NCBI RefSeq assembly: GCF_019266065.1
Contig: NZ_LPNR01000099.1
Location: 1-64,000 of the forward strand
Reading direction: 5' to 3'
Origin: Nocardia sp. MH4
Lineage (GTDB): Bacteria > Actinomycetota > Actinomycetes > Mycobacteriales > Mycobacteriaceae
Length of the DNA: 64,000 nt
Of this stretch, positions 1 to 9,551 are shown in pieces. The notes beneath the pieces were generated by a model that saw only the letters and a list, made by a program, of their open reading frames with translations, was not told where the DNA came from and ran no database searches. Within the stretch, counting starts at the first letter, position 1. The number at the start of each line of letters is the position of its first letter. Position numbers and translations under genes: made by a program.

Positions 1-2424
1 AAGCAGGGCGAGCTGCCCGCGCACCGGGTCGATCGGCGTCGCGCCGGTGGCGGCGGCCGGGGTGGTGCCGGTGTCGCGCAGCGCCTGGCCGATGGCGCGG
101 CGCTCGCCGGATTCGAAGGAGCCGAAGGTGCGGCGCAGCAGGGGAAGGGTGGCGACGAACTGGTCCTCGCTGAGTTCGCGGAGCCACTCGTCGATGCGGC
201 GCAACAACTCCCGGTCGTGGACCAGGAGCAGGCCGCGCCCGCCGAGGAAGCCGTCGATCCAGGCGGCCTTGGCGGCGGGGGTGTTGCCGACCGACAGCGC
301 GGCGGCCAGGCGACGGGCCGAGTCGGCGTCGTCGATGCGTTCGGCGTCGCACAGCAGGCGCACCGCGCGGCCGCTGATCGCGCCGTGCACATCGTCGCGA
401 TCGGCGATGCGCTGCAGCGTGGCCAGCCATTCGCTGGTGGTGTGGTCGTCGTCGCGGGTGCTGATCGCGGTGTGCGCGGCATCGATCTGGGCGCGCAGCG
501 CCTCGGCCGCGTCGGTGTCGAGACCGGTGACGGCGCCGGGCAGGCCGGCGCAGATCCGCACCAGCAGCCCGTCGGCCACGTGGGCCAGCGCCTTGGTGTC
601 GGTGCCCCGGACATCGCCGTAGCGCAGCGTCCTGGTCAGCCCGGGGAGCGCGCCCAGCAGATGGGTGACGTCGTGGTCGAGCGCCGCGGCCGCTTCCAGC
701 CGGGTGATCAGGCCGTCGGTGGCCCCGCCCAGATCGGCCAGCAGCGCCATCTCCAGCGCGTCGGCGAGATCGGCGACGGAGACGCCGTCCCGGCTCGCGG
801 TGTCGAGGATCTTGGCTTCGGCGGCGGTGCGCAGCGTGGTGCCCCAGACCGCGGCCTCGACGATGCGGACCTCGAATTCCGGTTCCCAGCGCAGGGTCCA
901 GGTCTCCCGGAAGGTGCCGGTGTTGCGGACCTCGCCGACCGTCGGGGTGCCCCAGTCGACGCCGAGCAGCCGCAGCCGGTGCAGCAGCTGCGAGCGCTCG
1001 ACATCACGCTCCTTGCGCAGGTCCAGATCGACCGTGCGGGCCAGGGCTTCCTGCTTGAGCCGCAGGGTCTTGCTGCGTGCCCGCAGATCCGCCGCCAGCG
1101 GCACGGTCGGGGTGTCCGCGGGGACGCCGCCGAGCGTCTCACCGACCACGAGTTCGTCGATCACCAGCCGCAGCATGGTCTCGTCGCCGCCGCACATCAC
1201 CGCGCGCACGGCCTCGGTGACCTCGGACAATCCGGCCAGCGGCCGCCCGCGCAGCGCGGCCAGGGTGTCGGCCAGCCGCACCGCTTCGATGATGTGCGCG
1301 CTCGACACCGGCAGATCGTGTGCCCGCAAGACCCCGGCGACCTTGGTCAGCCAGCGCGCCACCGGGCGCTCGGTCTCGGTGAACAGGTGGTGATACCAGC
1401 CCGGCGAGGTGACCCCGGCCCCGTACCCCGAGCCCGCCGCCAGCCGCGAATGCGTCCACGGCACCCAGGTCAGCGCGGTCTTGATCTGCGGCAATCCCTT
1501 GAGCAGCCGCGCGTCCGGCGCGGCCGGTCCGAGCGTCCCGGTCAGTGCGGGCGCGTGCCAGGCGCCGCACACCACGGCCAGCCGCTTCGCCCCGTCCTTG
1601 AGCGTCTGCCGCATCACCTGCCGCATGTACGCCTCGCGTCGCAGGGTGTGCTGGTCCACGACCAGCGGTGCGAGCGCGGGGTTCTCGGGATCGGCGGTCA
1701 GCGGAGAGCCCGATTCGGGTACGGCGAAGAGGTTCGGAGACGGCGAATCATCGCTGGGGAGCTCATCGCGGTGGGGAAGTGCCGTCTCGGTGGGGAGCGC
1801 GGCGAAGTCTGGTTCCGGTGTCGCCCGGTCGGGGTGCCCGGTCGGCGCGTGATGGATCGCGTCCTCGCGCAGGGCGGCCATCGCCTCGGCGATGGCGTCG
1901 AAAGCGGCACTGTCGGGGACGGATTCGACGACGGCGTCCCACCAGCGCTCGGCGTCGTCATAGCCCGCGGCCGAGGCGAGGGCGGCCAGCGGATCGGTGC
2001 GGTCGCCGCGTGACTCGTCGTCGGCGGCCAGGGTGTTCGCGGCGGGCAGATCGCAGAAGCGCACCGGCACGGCGTGGTCGACGCCGTAGCGCATGGCCTG
2101 CCACTCCGGGGAGAACACCGCGAACGGCCAGAAGGCGGCTCGGGCAGGGGTATCCGGGACGTACGCCAGCAGGGCGACCGGCGGATTCATGGTGTCGGCG
2201 GCGACGAAGCCGACCAGGGGGTCGGCGTCGGCGGGACCCTCGATGAGGATGGCGTCGGGGCGGAACTCCTCGAGCGCCTGCCGCAGCGATCGGGCCGAAC
2301 CCGGCCCGTGGTGGCGGATGCCGAATACGTGCGTCACCGCGGCGTCACCCGGCTCGGCCCGGCGGCCCGCCTGGGTGTCGTGCGTGGTCGGCTCCGCGGT
2401 GACCTCGTTCGCGGTCTGATTCAT
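1..2424 (-). CDS. DUF5682 family protein (3' end beyond window)
   Basis: A reading frame on the minus strand starts at ATG 2424 and stays open to base 1 (808 codons), so the C-terminus lies outside the window. The N-terminus reads VFGIRHHGPGSARSL, the signature of the DUF5682 family, followed by a Glu-Gly-Pro motif (ILIEGPADAD). The biochemical function is unknown. It lies 49 bp downstream of a MoxR-type AAA+ ATPase and a SWIM/DUF5691 protein on the same strand. This DUF5682-MoxR-DUF5691 grouping recurs in actinobacteria, usually with a VWA-domain protein, which could sit just outside the left edge (inference). Codon usage matches the neighbours. Confidence 0.85.
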   Translation of the reverse strand, partial: MNQTANEVTAEPTTHDTQAGRRAEPGDAAVTHVFGIRHHGPGSARSLRQALEEFRPDAILIEGPADADPLVGFVAADTMNPPVALLAYVPDTPARAAFWPFAVFSPEWQAMRYGVDHAVPVRFCDLPAANTLAADDESRGDRTDPLAALASAAGYDDAERWWDAVVESVPDSAAFDAIAEAMAALREDAIHHAPTGHPDRATPEPDFAALPTETALPHRDELPSDDSPSPNLFAVPESGSPLTADPENPALAPLVVDQHTLRREAYMRQVMRQTLKDGAKRLAVVCGAWHAPALTGTLGPAAPDARLLKGLPQIKTALTWVPWTHSRLAAGSGYGAGVTSPGWYHHLFTETERPVARWLTKVAGVLRAHDLPVSSAHIIEAVRLADTLAALRGRPLAGLSEVTEAVRAVMCGGDETMLRLVIDELVVGETLGGVPADTPTVPLAADLRARSKTLRLKQEALARTVDLDLRKERDVERSQLLHRLRLLGVDWGTPTVGEVRNTGTFRETWTLRWEPEFEVRIVEAAVWGTTLRTAAEAKILDTASRDGVSVADLADALEMALLADLGGATDGLITRLEAAAALDHDVTHLLGALPGLTRTLRYGDVRGTDTKALAHVADGLLVRICAGLPGAVTGLDTDAAEALRAQIDAAHTAISTRDDDHTTSEWLATLQRIADRDDVHGAISGRAVRLLCDAERIDDADSARRLAAALSVGNTPAAKAAWIDGFLGGRGLLLVHDRELLRRIDEWLRELSEDQFVATLPLLRRTFGSFESGERRAIGQALRDTGTTPAAATGATPIDPVRGQLALL

Positions 2425-2473
2425 CGAAAACCCCATGTGTGCGGTCTGTTCGTCCTCCCCGTCGGCCCCGGCG

Positions 2474-3574
2474 TCAGTGCGAGATCTCGCGGCAGGCGCG
2501 GTAGAAGTCGGCCCAGTCCGGGCGCTCGCGCACCACGGCCTCGAGGTATTCGGTCCAGATCACCGAGTCGGCGACCGGGTCCTTGATCACCGAACCGAGC
2601 ACGGCGCCAGCGATATCGGATGCGCGCAGCACGCCGTCACCGAAGTGCGCCGACAGAGCCAGGCCGTTGGTGATCACCGAGATGGCCTCGGCCGTGGACA
2701 GCGTGCCCGAGGGCGACTTGAGCTTGGTGCGGCCGTCGGCGGTGATCCCGGAGCGCAGTTCGCGGAACACCCGCACCACCCGGCGGACCTCCTCGGCCGC
2801 GGCGGGCACGGTCGGCAATTCCAGTGCGGCGCCGAGCTGTTCGACGCGCCTGCTGACGATGGCGACCTCGGAATCCTCGTCGGCGGGCAGCGGCAGCACC
2901 ACGGTGTTGAAGCGGCGGCGCAGCGCCGAGGACAGATCGTTCACGCCGCGATCGCGATCGTTGGCGGTGGCGATCACGTTGAAACCCTTGGCCGCCTGCA
3001 CTTCCGCGCCCAGCTCGGGCACCGGCAGGGTCTTCTCGGACAGGATGGTGATCAGCGCGTCCTGCACATCCGACGGGATGCGGGTCAGCTCCTCGATGCG
3101 AGCGATGGCTCCGGTCCGCATGGCCGTCATCACCGGCGAGGCCACCAGTGCGGCATCGCTCGGGCCCTCGGCCAGCAGCCGGGCGTAGTTCCAGCCGTAG
3201 CGGATCGCCTCCTCGGCGGTGCCCGAGGTGCCCTGCACCAGCAGCGTCGACTCCCCGCTGATGGCGGCCGAGAGATGTTCCGACACCCAGGTCTTCGCGG
3301 TGCCGGGCACGCCGAGCAGCAGCAGCGCGCGATCGGTGGCCAGGGTCGCGACGGCTACCTCCATCAGCCGCCGCGGCCCGACGTACTTCGGGGTGATGAC
3401 CGTGCCGTCGGCGAGCGTGCCACCGAGCACATAGGTGACCACCGCCCACGGCGAGAGCCGCCAGGACGGCGGCCGGGGCCGGTCGTCGACGCGGCCCAGC
3501 GCGGCCAGCTCGTCGGCGAAGGCCTGTTCGGCGTGCGGACGCAACAGGGTGGTTGCCGGTTCGGTGGTGGTCAT
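2474..3574 (-). CDS. MoxR-type AAA+ ATPase
   Basis: A 366-residue AAA+ ATPase of the MoxR group. Walker A reads GVPGTAKT, the Walker B region is degenerate (IARIEELTR, with Glu-Glu in place of Asp-Glu), sensor 1 is VIATAND and the arginine region is LRRRF. MoxR ATPases usually act as chaperones for metal or cofactor insertion, often with VWA partners. The start at 3574 overlaps the stop of the upstream SWIM/DUF5691 gene by four bases (ATGA), which indicates translational coupling. Open sequence continues upstream of this ATG but belongs to the neighbour in another frame. The specific substrate is unknown. Confidence 0.92.
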   Translation of the reverse strand: MTTTEPATTLLRPHAEQAFADELAALGRVDDRPRPPSWRLSPWAVVTYVLGGTLADGTVITPKYVGPRRLMEVAVATLATDRALLLLGVPGTAKTWVSEHLSAAISGESTLLVQGTSGTAEEAIRYGWNYARLLAEGPSDAALVASPVMTAMRTGAIARIEELTRIPSDVQDALITILSEKTLPVPELGAEVQAAKGFNVIATANDRDRGVNDLSSALRRRFNTVVLPLPADEDSEVAIVSRRVEQLGAALELPTVPAAAEEVRRVVRVFRELRSGITADGRTKLKSPSGTLSTAEAISVITNGLALSAHFGDGVLRASDIAGAVLGSVIKDPVADSVIWTEYLEAVVRERPDWADFYRACREISH

Positions 3575-6468
3575 CGCAGCTCCTCGAGCATGGTCGCGCG
3601 GTCGGTGAGGTCGTGGGCGAGGCGGTGGAAGGCCTGTTGCCAGGCGGGGTCGTCGGTGCTGTCGGCGAGCGCGGTGACGCGCGCGGCCAGGTCGACGGGC
3701 AGATGGACGCCCGCCGCGGTGATCAGGGCCCGGTCGGCGTACACGCCGGCGTTCGCGTGGGCCTGCCGGGAGGTCGTGCGGGCGCGTGTACCGAGCAGTC
3801 GCACCACGTGCTCGGCGACCGGTCGCGGCCACGGGTGGTCGAGGCCGGGCAGGATCGCGTGCAGTTCGGTGAGCTGGTGTGCGTCGAGGTCGAGCACGTG
3901 CTCGATCCGGTCTGCGGCATCGAGCAGAGTGAACAGCTCGCGGCGACGCAGGACGGCCTGCTCGGTCGGGGTCGCGTGCGCGAACAGCGCACGGGCCCAG
4001 GAGGTGTCGCGCTGGGTGAGAGCGGCGTCGACCCAGCCGTCGACGATCGCCTTGGCGTAGCGCGGCGGCAGGGTCAGGGTCAGGGCGGCGGTCGCGGTGG
4101 CCGATCCGGTGGCGCCGACGAGCTGATCCCACGCGGTCAGCGGGGTCGCCGCGATCGCCTGGTGCAGCGTCTTGAGCGTCGAGTCCGGGGTGTCCCAGCG
4201 CAGGGTGGCCTGGTCGGTGCCGTCGGTGATGCCGTCGCGCCTGGCCTGCGCGTCGACCGCGGCGGGCACGGCGACTTCGACCGTGCCGTCGGCGGCGACG
4301 CGCAGCCACGACGACACCAGCGCCGCCATCCGCTGCCCCAGCGCCGAACCGGGCAGCCGGGCCAGCAGGCCCGCCGCGGTGCGCCGCACATCGCCGCGGC
4401 GATCGTCGAGGGCGCGCTCGAGCAGGGCTTCGTCGTCGAGACTCAGCCCGTCGACGAGCAGCGCGAGCAGCTCGGCCTTGATCGGACCCGATTCCTTGGC
4501 CCACGCGGTACCCAGCACCTCGAGCGCGGCGGCGGGATCGGTACGACGCAGCCGCGCCAGCCAGTCCTTGCGCTCACCCGGTGCGCCGAACAACCAGACA
4601 TCCGCCGCGCCAGGTGATCCGCCGGCATTCTCGGGTACGGAGGGAGCGGCGACCCGGTCCACCGGGAACGAATCGAGCAGACCCGACCACGCCGGGTTCC
4701 GCGCCGCCAGCCACCGGCCGCGCCGCCCGGCCAGCCGCAGCAGCGGCCCGCGCAACTGGGCGTCGGCGGCCGCGGTGAGCGCGTGCACGCACAGCACATC
4801 CGGCAGCCGGTAGTCGAACGGTGCCGCGGCGGCGAACCATTCGGGCAGGAACGCCGACTTCTCGGTCAGCAGGCGGCGAAGTCGGTCGGCGGCCTGGCGG
4901 GGCAGCAGCGGGCGCGGGTCGTCCGGCGCAGGCTCTGGCTTCGGCGCGGTACCCGGCATCCGTCCGCCGCGCAGGTAGAGATCTTGCAGGGCGGCCGCGT
5001 CGAGCAGGCGGACCGCCGGTTCGCCCGCGCGCTGCGGTACCGCCGCCGTGACGGCGGCGTCGAGCCGGACCCCGTCGGCGCTGCGCCGCGCGGTGCCGAG
5101 CAGCGCGACCGAGACCAGTTCGGCCAGTTCGGGAGTCGGCGCCGAGTGAGTGGGGAACTCGGTCTCCAGATCGGTGACCTCACCCGCGCTCAACACCGAG
5201 ATCGGATCGAATCCGTCGGCGCGCCACTCGCCGGTGACCGTCACCGGATGACCACCGGCGACCGCGAACAGCCGCCACGGCCGCACCCCGGCGGGCAGCG
5301 GCAGGGCCGCGCCGTCGGCATCGACGAGTTGCCACCCGTGCTCGTCGAGCACCGGCACCACATCGGCCAGCAGGGCGGGCCAGGCGCGCAGCCACGGATC
5401 GGCGCCCAGCGCCGAGGCGTAGGCGTCGAGCGCGTCGGCGATGCTGACACCGCCGATCGCGGGCACGGTGGTGAACGGCTCGGGGACGCCGTGGCGGGCG
5501 CCCCATTGCACACGCAGCGGCGCGGCACCGGGGTAGTAGTGCAGATCGGCATCGACCGCGTGGCCGGGCGCGGGCACCTCGCCGGTGAAATTCGGTGTGC
5601 CGAAGGAATGTTCGATCAGGACGGCCCAGCGTCCACTGCTCCGGCCGCGCAACCAGGTGCGCCGGGTGTGCAGCCGCTCCTCCTCGCTGACCCGCATGCC
5701 GAGCACCAGCCAGCGATCACGCACCGCGGGCTCGGCGAGCACCGTCTCGGCCTGCGTCGGATAGCCGATGTGGGTGCGGATACCCGCCTGCAACGGCTCG
5801 GGAACGGCGTCGATGGTGCGATGGGCCAGCACCAGCAGATGCAGCCGGGCGTATTCACACAGCAGCAGCTCGGGCCAGTGCTCGGTGGTCAGCACGGCGC
5901 CGGGCAGCCGGCGCAGGGTCGCCGCGACGCCGGGCGCCTGGGCGTCGACCATGCGGGCCGCGATCGACTCGTAGGCGGCGAACGAGCGGTCGGTCTGGGC
6001 CAGGCCGGTCCGGATCTGGTCGGTGAGCCACACCTCCAGCTCGGTCAGTCCCGCCGATACCCTGGCCCGGCGTTGCTCGACAGTAGCCTGCGACGGCGTG
6101 GACGTGGCCTTGGTCTTGGGCGGGGCCGCCGCCTTGGCCGCCCGGCCCGCGAGCCACTCCGCCGCGAAATCGGCGGGCGCCTCCTGGGCCGCCACCGCGC
6201 CGCCGGACCAGCTCAGCAGCAGCGACAGCGCGTGCTTGCACGGAAACTTGCGGCTCGGGCAGGAGCACTTGTACGCGGGCCCGGCCAGGTCGACGATCGT
6301 CTGATACGGCTTGGCGCCGCTGCCCTGGCACAGCCCCCACACCGCGCTCCCCGCGGCTCCGGTCTCGCGCCAGCGACCGGCCAGCTTGCGTGCGGCAGCC
6401 AGTGAGCTCGCGTCCGGCGCGAGTGCACGGACCTGGTCCTCGGTCCACGGCGCCTGTCGGTCGGTCAT
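3571..6468 (-). CDS. SWIM zinc-finger / DUF5691 fusion protein
   Basis: A protein of about 965 residues that joins two families. Near residues 70-90 is a SWIM zinc finger with spacing CxCx6CxH (CSCPSRKFPCKH). From about residue 450 the sequence ELAELVSVALLGTARR begins the DUF5691-type region, which continues as helical, HEAT-like sequence to the C-terminus. ATG 6468 is preferred because GGGGGAAGG precedes it; an ATG 51 bp further upstream lacks a good ribosome site. It is the first gene of a minus-strand operon with the MoxR ATPase and DUF5682. SWIM fingers bind DNA or protein, but the role of this system is unknown. In several actinobacteria I expect the two halves as separate genes (from memory). 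Confidence 0.87.
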   Translation of the reverse strand: MTDRQAPWTEDQVRALAPDASSLAAARKLAGRWRETGAAGSAVWGLCQGSGAKPYQTIVDLAGPAYKCSCPSRKFPCKHALSLLLSWSGGAVAAQEAPADFAAEWLAGRAAKAAAPPKTKATSTPSQATVEQRRARVSAGLTELEVWLTDQIRTGLAQTDRSFAAYESIAARMVDAQAPGVAATLRRLPGAVLTTEHWPELLLCEYARLHLLVLAHRTIDAVPEPLQAGIRTHIGYPTQAETVLAEPAVRDRWLVLGMRVSEEERLHTRRTWLRGRSSGRWAVLIEHSFGTPNFTGEVPAPGHAVDADLHYYPGAAPLRVQWGARHGVPEPFTTVPAIGGVSIADALDAYASALGADPWLRAWPALLADVVPVLDEHGWQLVDADGAALPLPAGVRPWRLFAVAGGHPVTVTGEWRADGFDPISVLSAGEVTDLETEFPTHSAPTPELAELVSVALLGTARRSADGVRLDAAVTAAVPQRAGEPAVRLLDAAALQDLYLRGGRMPGTAPKPEPAPDDPRPLLPRQAADRLRRLLTEKSAFLPEWFAAAAPFDYRLPDVLCVHALTAAADAQLRGPLLRLAGRRGRWLAARNPAWSGLLDSFPVDRVAAPSVPENAGGSPGAADVWLFGAPGERKDWLARLRRTDPAAALEVLGTAWAKESGPIKAELLALLVDGLSLDDEALLERALDDRRGDVRRTAAGLLARLPGSALGQRMAALVSSWLRVAADGTVEVAVPAAVDAQARRDGITDGTDQATLRWDTPDSTLKTLHQAIAATPLTAWDQLVGATGSATATAALTLTLPPRYAKAIVDGWVDAALTQRDTSWARALFAHATPTEQAVLRRRELFTLLDAADRIEHVLDLDAHQLTELHAILPGLDHPWPRPVAEHVVRLLGTRARTTSRQAHANAGVYADRALITAAGVHLPVDLAARVTALADSTDDPAWQQAFHRLAHDLTDRATMLEELR

Positions 6469-6895
6469 CGCCTTCCCCCGTTCTCTGTCGCCGAAATATG
6501 TACCGCAGGGGACCGACAACTGCCGTTCACGTCGGCGAATCTCCTGGAAAACACTGCCGCGGTGGCAGATTCACGCCGTTGGACTTGCCGACTGACGCAA
6601 AGTCTGGCATTCTGACCTGTTCGGCTCGCCCGGACCGCCCACGTCGCTCACCGCAGCGTAGCGCGGGTGTGAACACCTCATCGAGCTGCCCGCCGGGGTG
6701 GGCGAGGGGTGGACATCGAGGGGCCCGCCGGGGCGCCACGATGGCCATTCCACTCCCGCGGGCAGATTCGCTGGGGCACTGCGCATCCCCTGGGCGAACG
6801 CTCCGCGATCAGGTAGCGTTTGCCGAGGAGGATCTCGTGGGCCGGGCAGATCGGCCGCCGCGGTGCGTGCGGCCGCGAAGGGGGAAGTCGCAGAA
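6469..6895. other. intergenic region between divergent SWIM and ATPase genes
   Basis: About 430 bases separate the divergent SWIM/DUF5691 and SMC-like ATPase genes. Short open frames here have no convincing coding character. At 6814-6819 there is a TAGCGT hexamer that fits the actinobacterial TANNNT -10. An AGGAGG ribosome site followed by GTG at 6837 lies downstream of it, but that GTG is out of frame with the ATPase. I see no terminator, repeat or RNA gene. Confidence 0.4.
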
Positions 6896-9508
6896 GTGTG
6901 CTCGGATCGCATCGCCGAGGTGGTCGCGCGTGAGCTCGCCGCCGACCCCGCCGTGGAGGGGCGGGTCGCCGAGTGCGTGCTGGCAGCCCTCGTCGAGGCC
7001 GACGGTGATCGAGCCGCACCGGATTCCGGGGATACCGGGGTCTTCCTGCGCTCGATCACCGTGCACGGCTTCCGCGGCATCGGGCCGACGGCCACGCTCC
7101 GCCTGAACCCCGGGCCCGGGCTGACCCTGGTCGTCGGGCGCAATGGCAGCGGCAAGTCCAGCTTCGCCGAGGCCGCGGAGTTCGCGCTGACCGGCGGCAA
7201 CCGGCGCTGGGACGGCCGCTCGACCGCGTGGCGCGAAGGCTGGCGCAACCTGCACGAACCCGACCTGGCCCGGATCGAGGTCGACCTGCTCACCGCGGGC
7301 GAGAACGCCGAGCTCACGGTCGCCACGCACTGGGCGCCCGGCGGCGAACTCGGCGAGGCGCAGTGGACCGAGCGCCGCGGCACGGAGCGCACCGTCGCGA
7401 TCGACCCGCGCAGCAGGCGCGGCCGGCTCGACCTGTACCGCCCGTTCCTGTCCTACAGCGAACTCGGCGCCCTGGTCGACGGCAAACCGAGCGACCTGTT
7501 CGACGCGCTGCACCGCCTGCTCGGTCTCGACGAACTGGCCGCCGCCGCCGAGCACATCCGCCTGCGCAAGCTGGAACTCGAACGCGCCGTGAAGGATTCG
7601 CGGCAGTCCCGCACCGACCTGCTCGCCGAACTCGCCGACGCCGACGACGATCGCGCCCGCCATGTCGCCGACCTGCTGCGCGTGCCCGAGCCCGATCTCG
7701 ACGCGGTGGCCGCCGCGGTCGCCGGGTCGGTGCTCGGCCCCGACGGTCCCGAGGGCCTCCGGGCGATCCTGCGCCTGTCCCTGCCCGATCCGGCGCAGGT
7801 GGCCGCGGTCGTGGATCGCCTGGCCGAGGTCTCGGCCGCGCTGTCGCGCCACGCCACCACCGACGCCGAAGCCGATCTGCGCGTCCTCGAATTGCTCACC
7901 CGCGCCCGCGAACACCTCACCGCAGGCGGCACCTGCCCCTGCCCGGTCTGCGGCCGCGGCGACCTCGACATCGCCTGGCTCGCCGCCGCCGATGCCGAAA
8001 TAGGCCAGCGCGAAACCCAGCTCGCCGCCCTGCGCACGGCCCGCGCGGAGTTCGAAACGGCGATGGCCGCCGCCCGCTCGCTCACCTCGCGCCTTCCCAC
8101 CGAACTCGGCACCGCGCCTCCGGTCGGCGATACACCGAGCAGCAATGCCGCGCCTGGTGACAGCGCCGCGCTGGGCGGCAAGACCGCGCCGGGTGCTGGT
8201 GTCACGTTGGGCGGCAAGGCCTCGACGGGCGGCGGAGCGGCGCTGGGTGATGGTGCCGCGCTGGACGGCAAGGCCGCGTCCGGCGACGGGCAGGTGGCCG
8301 GTGACGAGGTGCCGCTCAGGCGGCGGGTGTCGGCGGTGCGCGCGCTCTGGTCGGTGTGGGCCGAGCTCGGTGAGGCCGACCACGATGACGGGTTCCCGGA
8401 GCGGCTGCGTGACACCTATGCCGCGTTGGCCACCGAACTCACTGCCCTGCAACGCGATACCCGTGCCGAACTCGAGCGCCTCGACGCCGTGTGGTCCCCG
8501 CTCGTCCCGCGCATCCTCGCCTGGCTCGACCCCGCCCGCGCGGTCTCCGCCGACGCGGCCGAACTGCGGGTGGTGAAGAAGGCGGCGGATTGGCTCAAAT
8601 CGGCGACCGCGACCATCCGTGGCGAACGGATGCGCCCGCTGGAGAGCACCGCGCGCTGGGTGTGGAGCACGCTGCGGCAGCAGAGCAATGTGGAGCTCGG
8701 CGCGATCCGGTTGCAGGGCAGCGCGGGCACCGCGCGGCGGGTCCTGCTGGATGTGACCGTCGACGAGGTGGACGGTGCCGCGCTCGGCGTGATGAGCCAG
8801 GGCGAGCTGCACGCGCTCGGGCTGTCGCTGTTCCTGCCGCGAGCCACCATGTCGCACAGCCCGTTCCGCTTCGTGATGATCGACGACCCGGTGCAAGCGA
8901 TGGACCCGGCGAAGGTCGACGGCCTGGCCAGGGTGCTGGCCGAGGTGGCCACCACGCGCCAGGTGGTGGTGTTCACCCACGACGAGCGCCTCGCCGAAGC
9001 GGTGCGCCGGATGCAGCTCGACGCCACCGTGCTCGAGGTGCAGCGCCGGGAACGTTCCGTGGTCGAGGTGCGGGTGACCGGTGACCCGGTGCGCCGCTAT
9101 CTCGACGACGCCCGCTCGCTGCTGCGCACCCCGCAGCTGCCGCCCGCCATCGCCGACGAGCTCGTCGCCACCTGCTGCCGCTCCGCGATCGAGGCAGCGG
9201 GGCTGGCCAAGGCCCGCCAGGAACTGCTCGCCGCCGGGCTCGAGCACGGCGAAGTGGAACGGCGGGTGCGCAACGCGCACACCACTCGCGCCATGATCAC
9301 CCTGGCGATCATGGGTCCCGGGGCCCGGGTCGACGATCTCAACAAGCATCTGAGCGCGGTCGGCGGCCGCTGGCTGGTCGGTGTCCTGCGCGACGCCACC
9401 GCGGGTGCGCACGTGCCGATCGACCGTCCGATGCGGGAATTGATCAGCGACACCGAACGATTCATCTCCTGGCTGCGCGCGCACGAGCCCGCCGCGGTGC
9501 GCACGTGA
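6896..9508 (+). CDS. Rad50/SMC-like AAA family ATPase
   Basis: A protein of about 870 residues with ABC/SMC architecture. Walker A is VVGRNGSGKSS near residue 85. A CPCPVC zinc-hook-like motif lies near residue 350, a signature-like MSQGEL near residue 635, and Walker B with D-loop (FVMIDDPVQAMDP) near residue 660. The region between hook and signature holds a Gly/Ala/Lys-rich imperfect repeat at 8125-8305. GTG 6896, preceded by GGGGGAAG, is the chosen start; the frame is open further upstream, including GTG at about 6863, so the N-terminus is uncertain. Such ATPases act in DNA repair or in defence (for example OLD- or RecF-like systems). The small downstream gene is a likely partner. Confidence 0.85.
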   Translation: MCSDRIAEVVARELAADPAVEGRVAECVLAALVEADGDRAAPDSGDTGVFLRSITVHGFRGIGPTATLRLNPGPGLTLVVGRNGSGKSSFAEAAEFALTGGNRRWDGRSTAWREGWRNLHEPDLARIEVDLLTAGENAELTVATHWAPGGELGEAQWTERRGTERTVAIDPRSRRGRLDLYRPFLSYSELGALVDGKPSDLFDALHRLLGLDELAAAAEHIRLRKLELERAVKDSRQSRTDLLAELADADDDRARHVADLLRVPEPDLDAVAAAVAGSVLGPDGPEGLRAILRLSLPDPAQVAAVVDRLAEVSAALSRHATTDAEADLRVLELLTRAREHLTAGGTCPCPVCGRGDLDIAWLAAADAEIGQRETQLAALRTARAEFETAMAAARSLTSRLPTELGTAPPVGDTPSSNAAPGDSAALGGKTAPGAGVTLGGKASTGGGAALGDGAALDGKAASGDGQVAGDEVPLRRRVSAVRALWSVWAELGEADHDDGFPERLRDTYAALATELTALQRDTRAELERLDAVWSPLVPRILAWLDPARAVSADAAELRVVKKAADWLKSATATIRGERMRPLESTARWVWSTLRQQSNVELGAIRLQGSAGTARRVLLDVTVDEVDGAALGVMSQGELHALGLSLFLPRATMSHSPFRFVMIDDPVQAMDPAKVDGLARVLAEVATTRQVVVFTHDERLAEAVRRMQLDATVLEVQRRERSVVEVRVTGDPVRRYLDDARSLLRTPQLPPAIADELVATCCRSAIEAAGLAKARQELLAAGLEHGEVERRVRNAHTTRAMITLAIMGPGARVDDLNKHLSAVGGRWLVGVLRDATAGAHVPIDRPMRELISDTERFISWLRAHEPAAVRT

Positions 9509-9551
9509 GCGGGGGCGGGCCGCTCGGCGACCCCGGTGGCGCATCGATGGT

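Noticed and set aside
217..2013. Long plus-strand open frame opposite DUF5682
   Set aside because: High-GC antisense shadow; the protein is Gln/Gly/Arg-rich with no domain, while the minus strand encodes a clear DUF5682 protein.
6527..6748. Small minus-strand ORF in the SWIM-ATPase spacer
   Set aside because: No ribosome site, no family, poor codon pattern.
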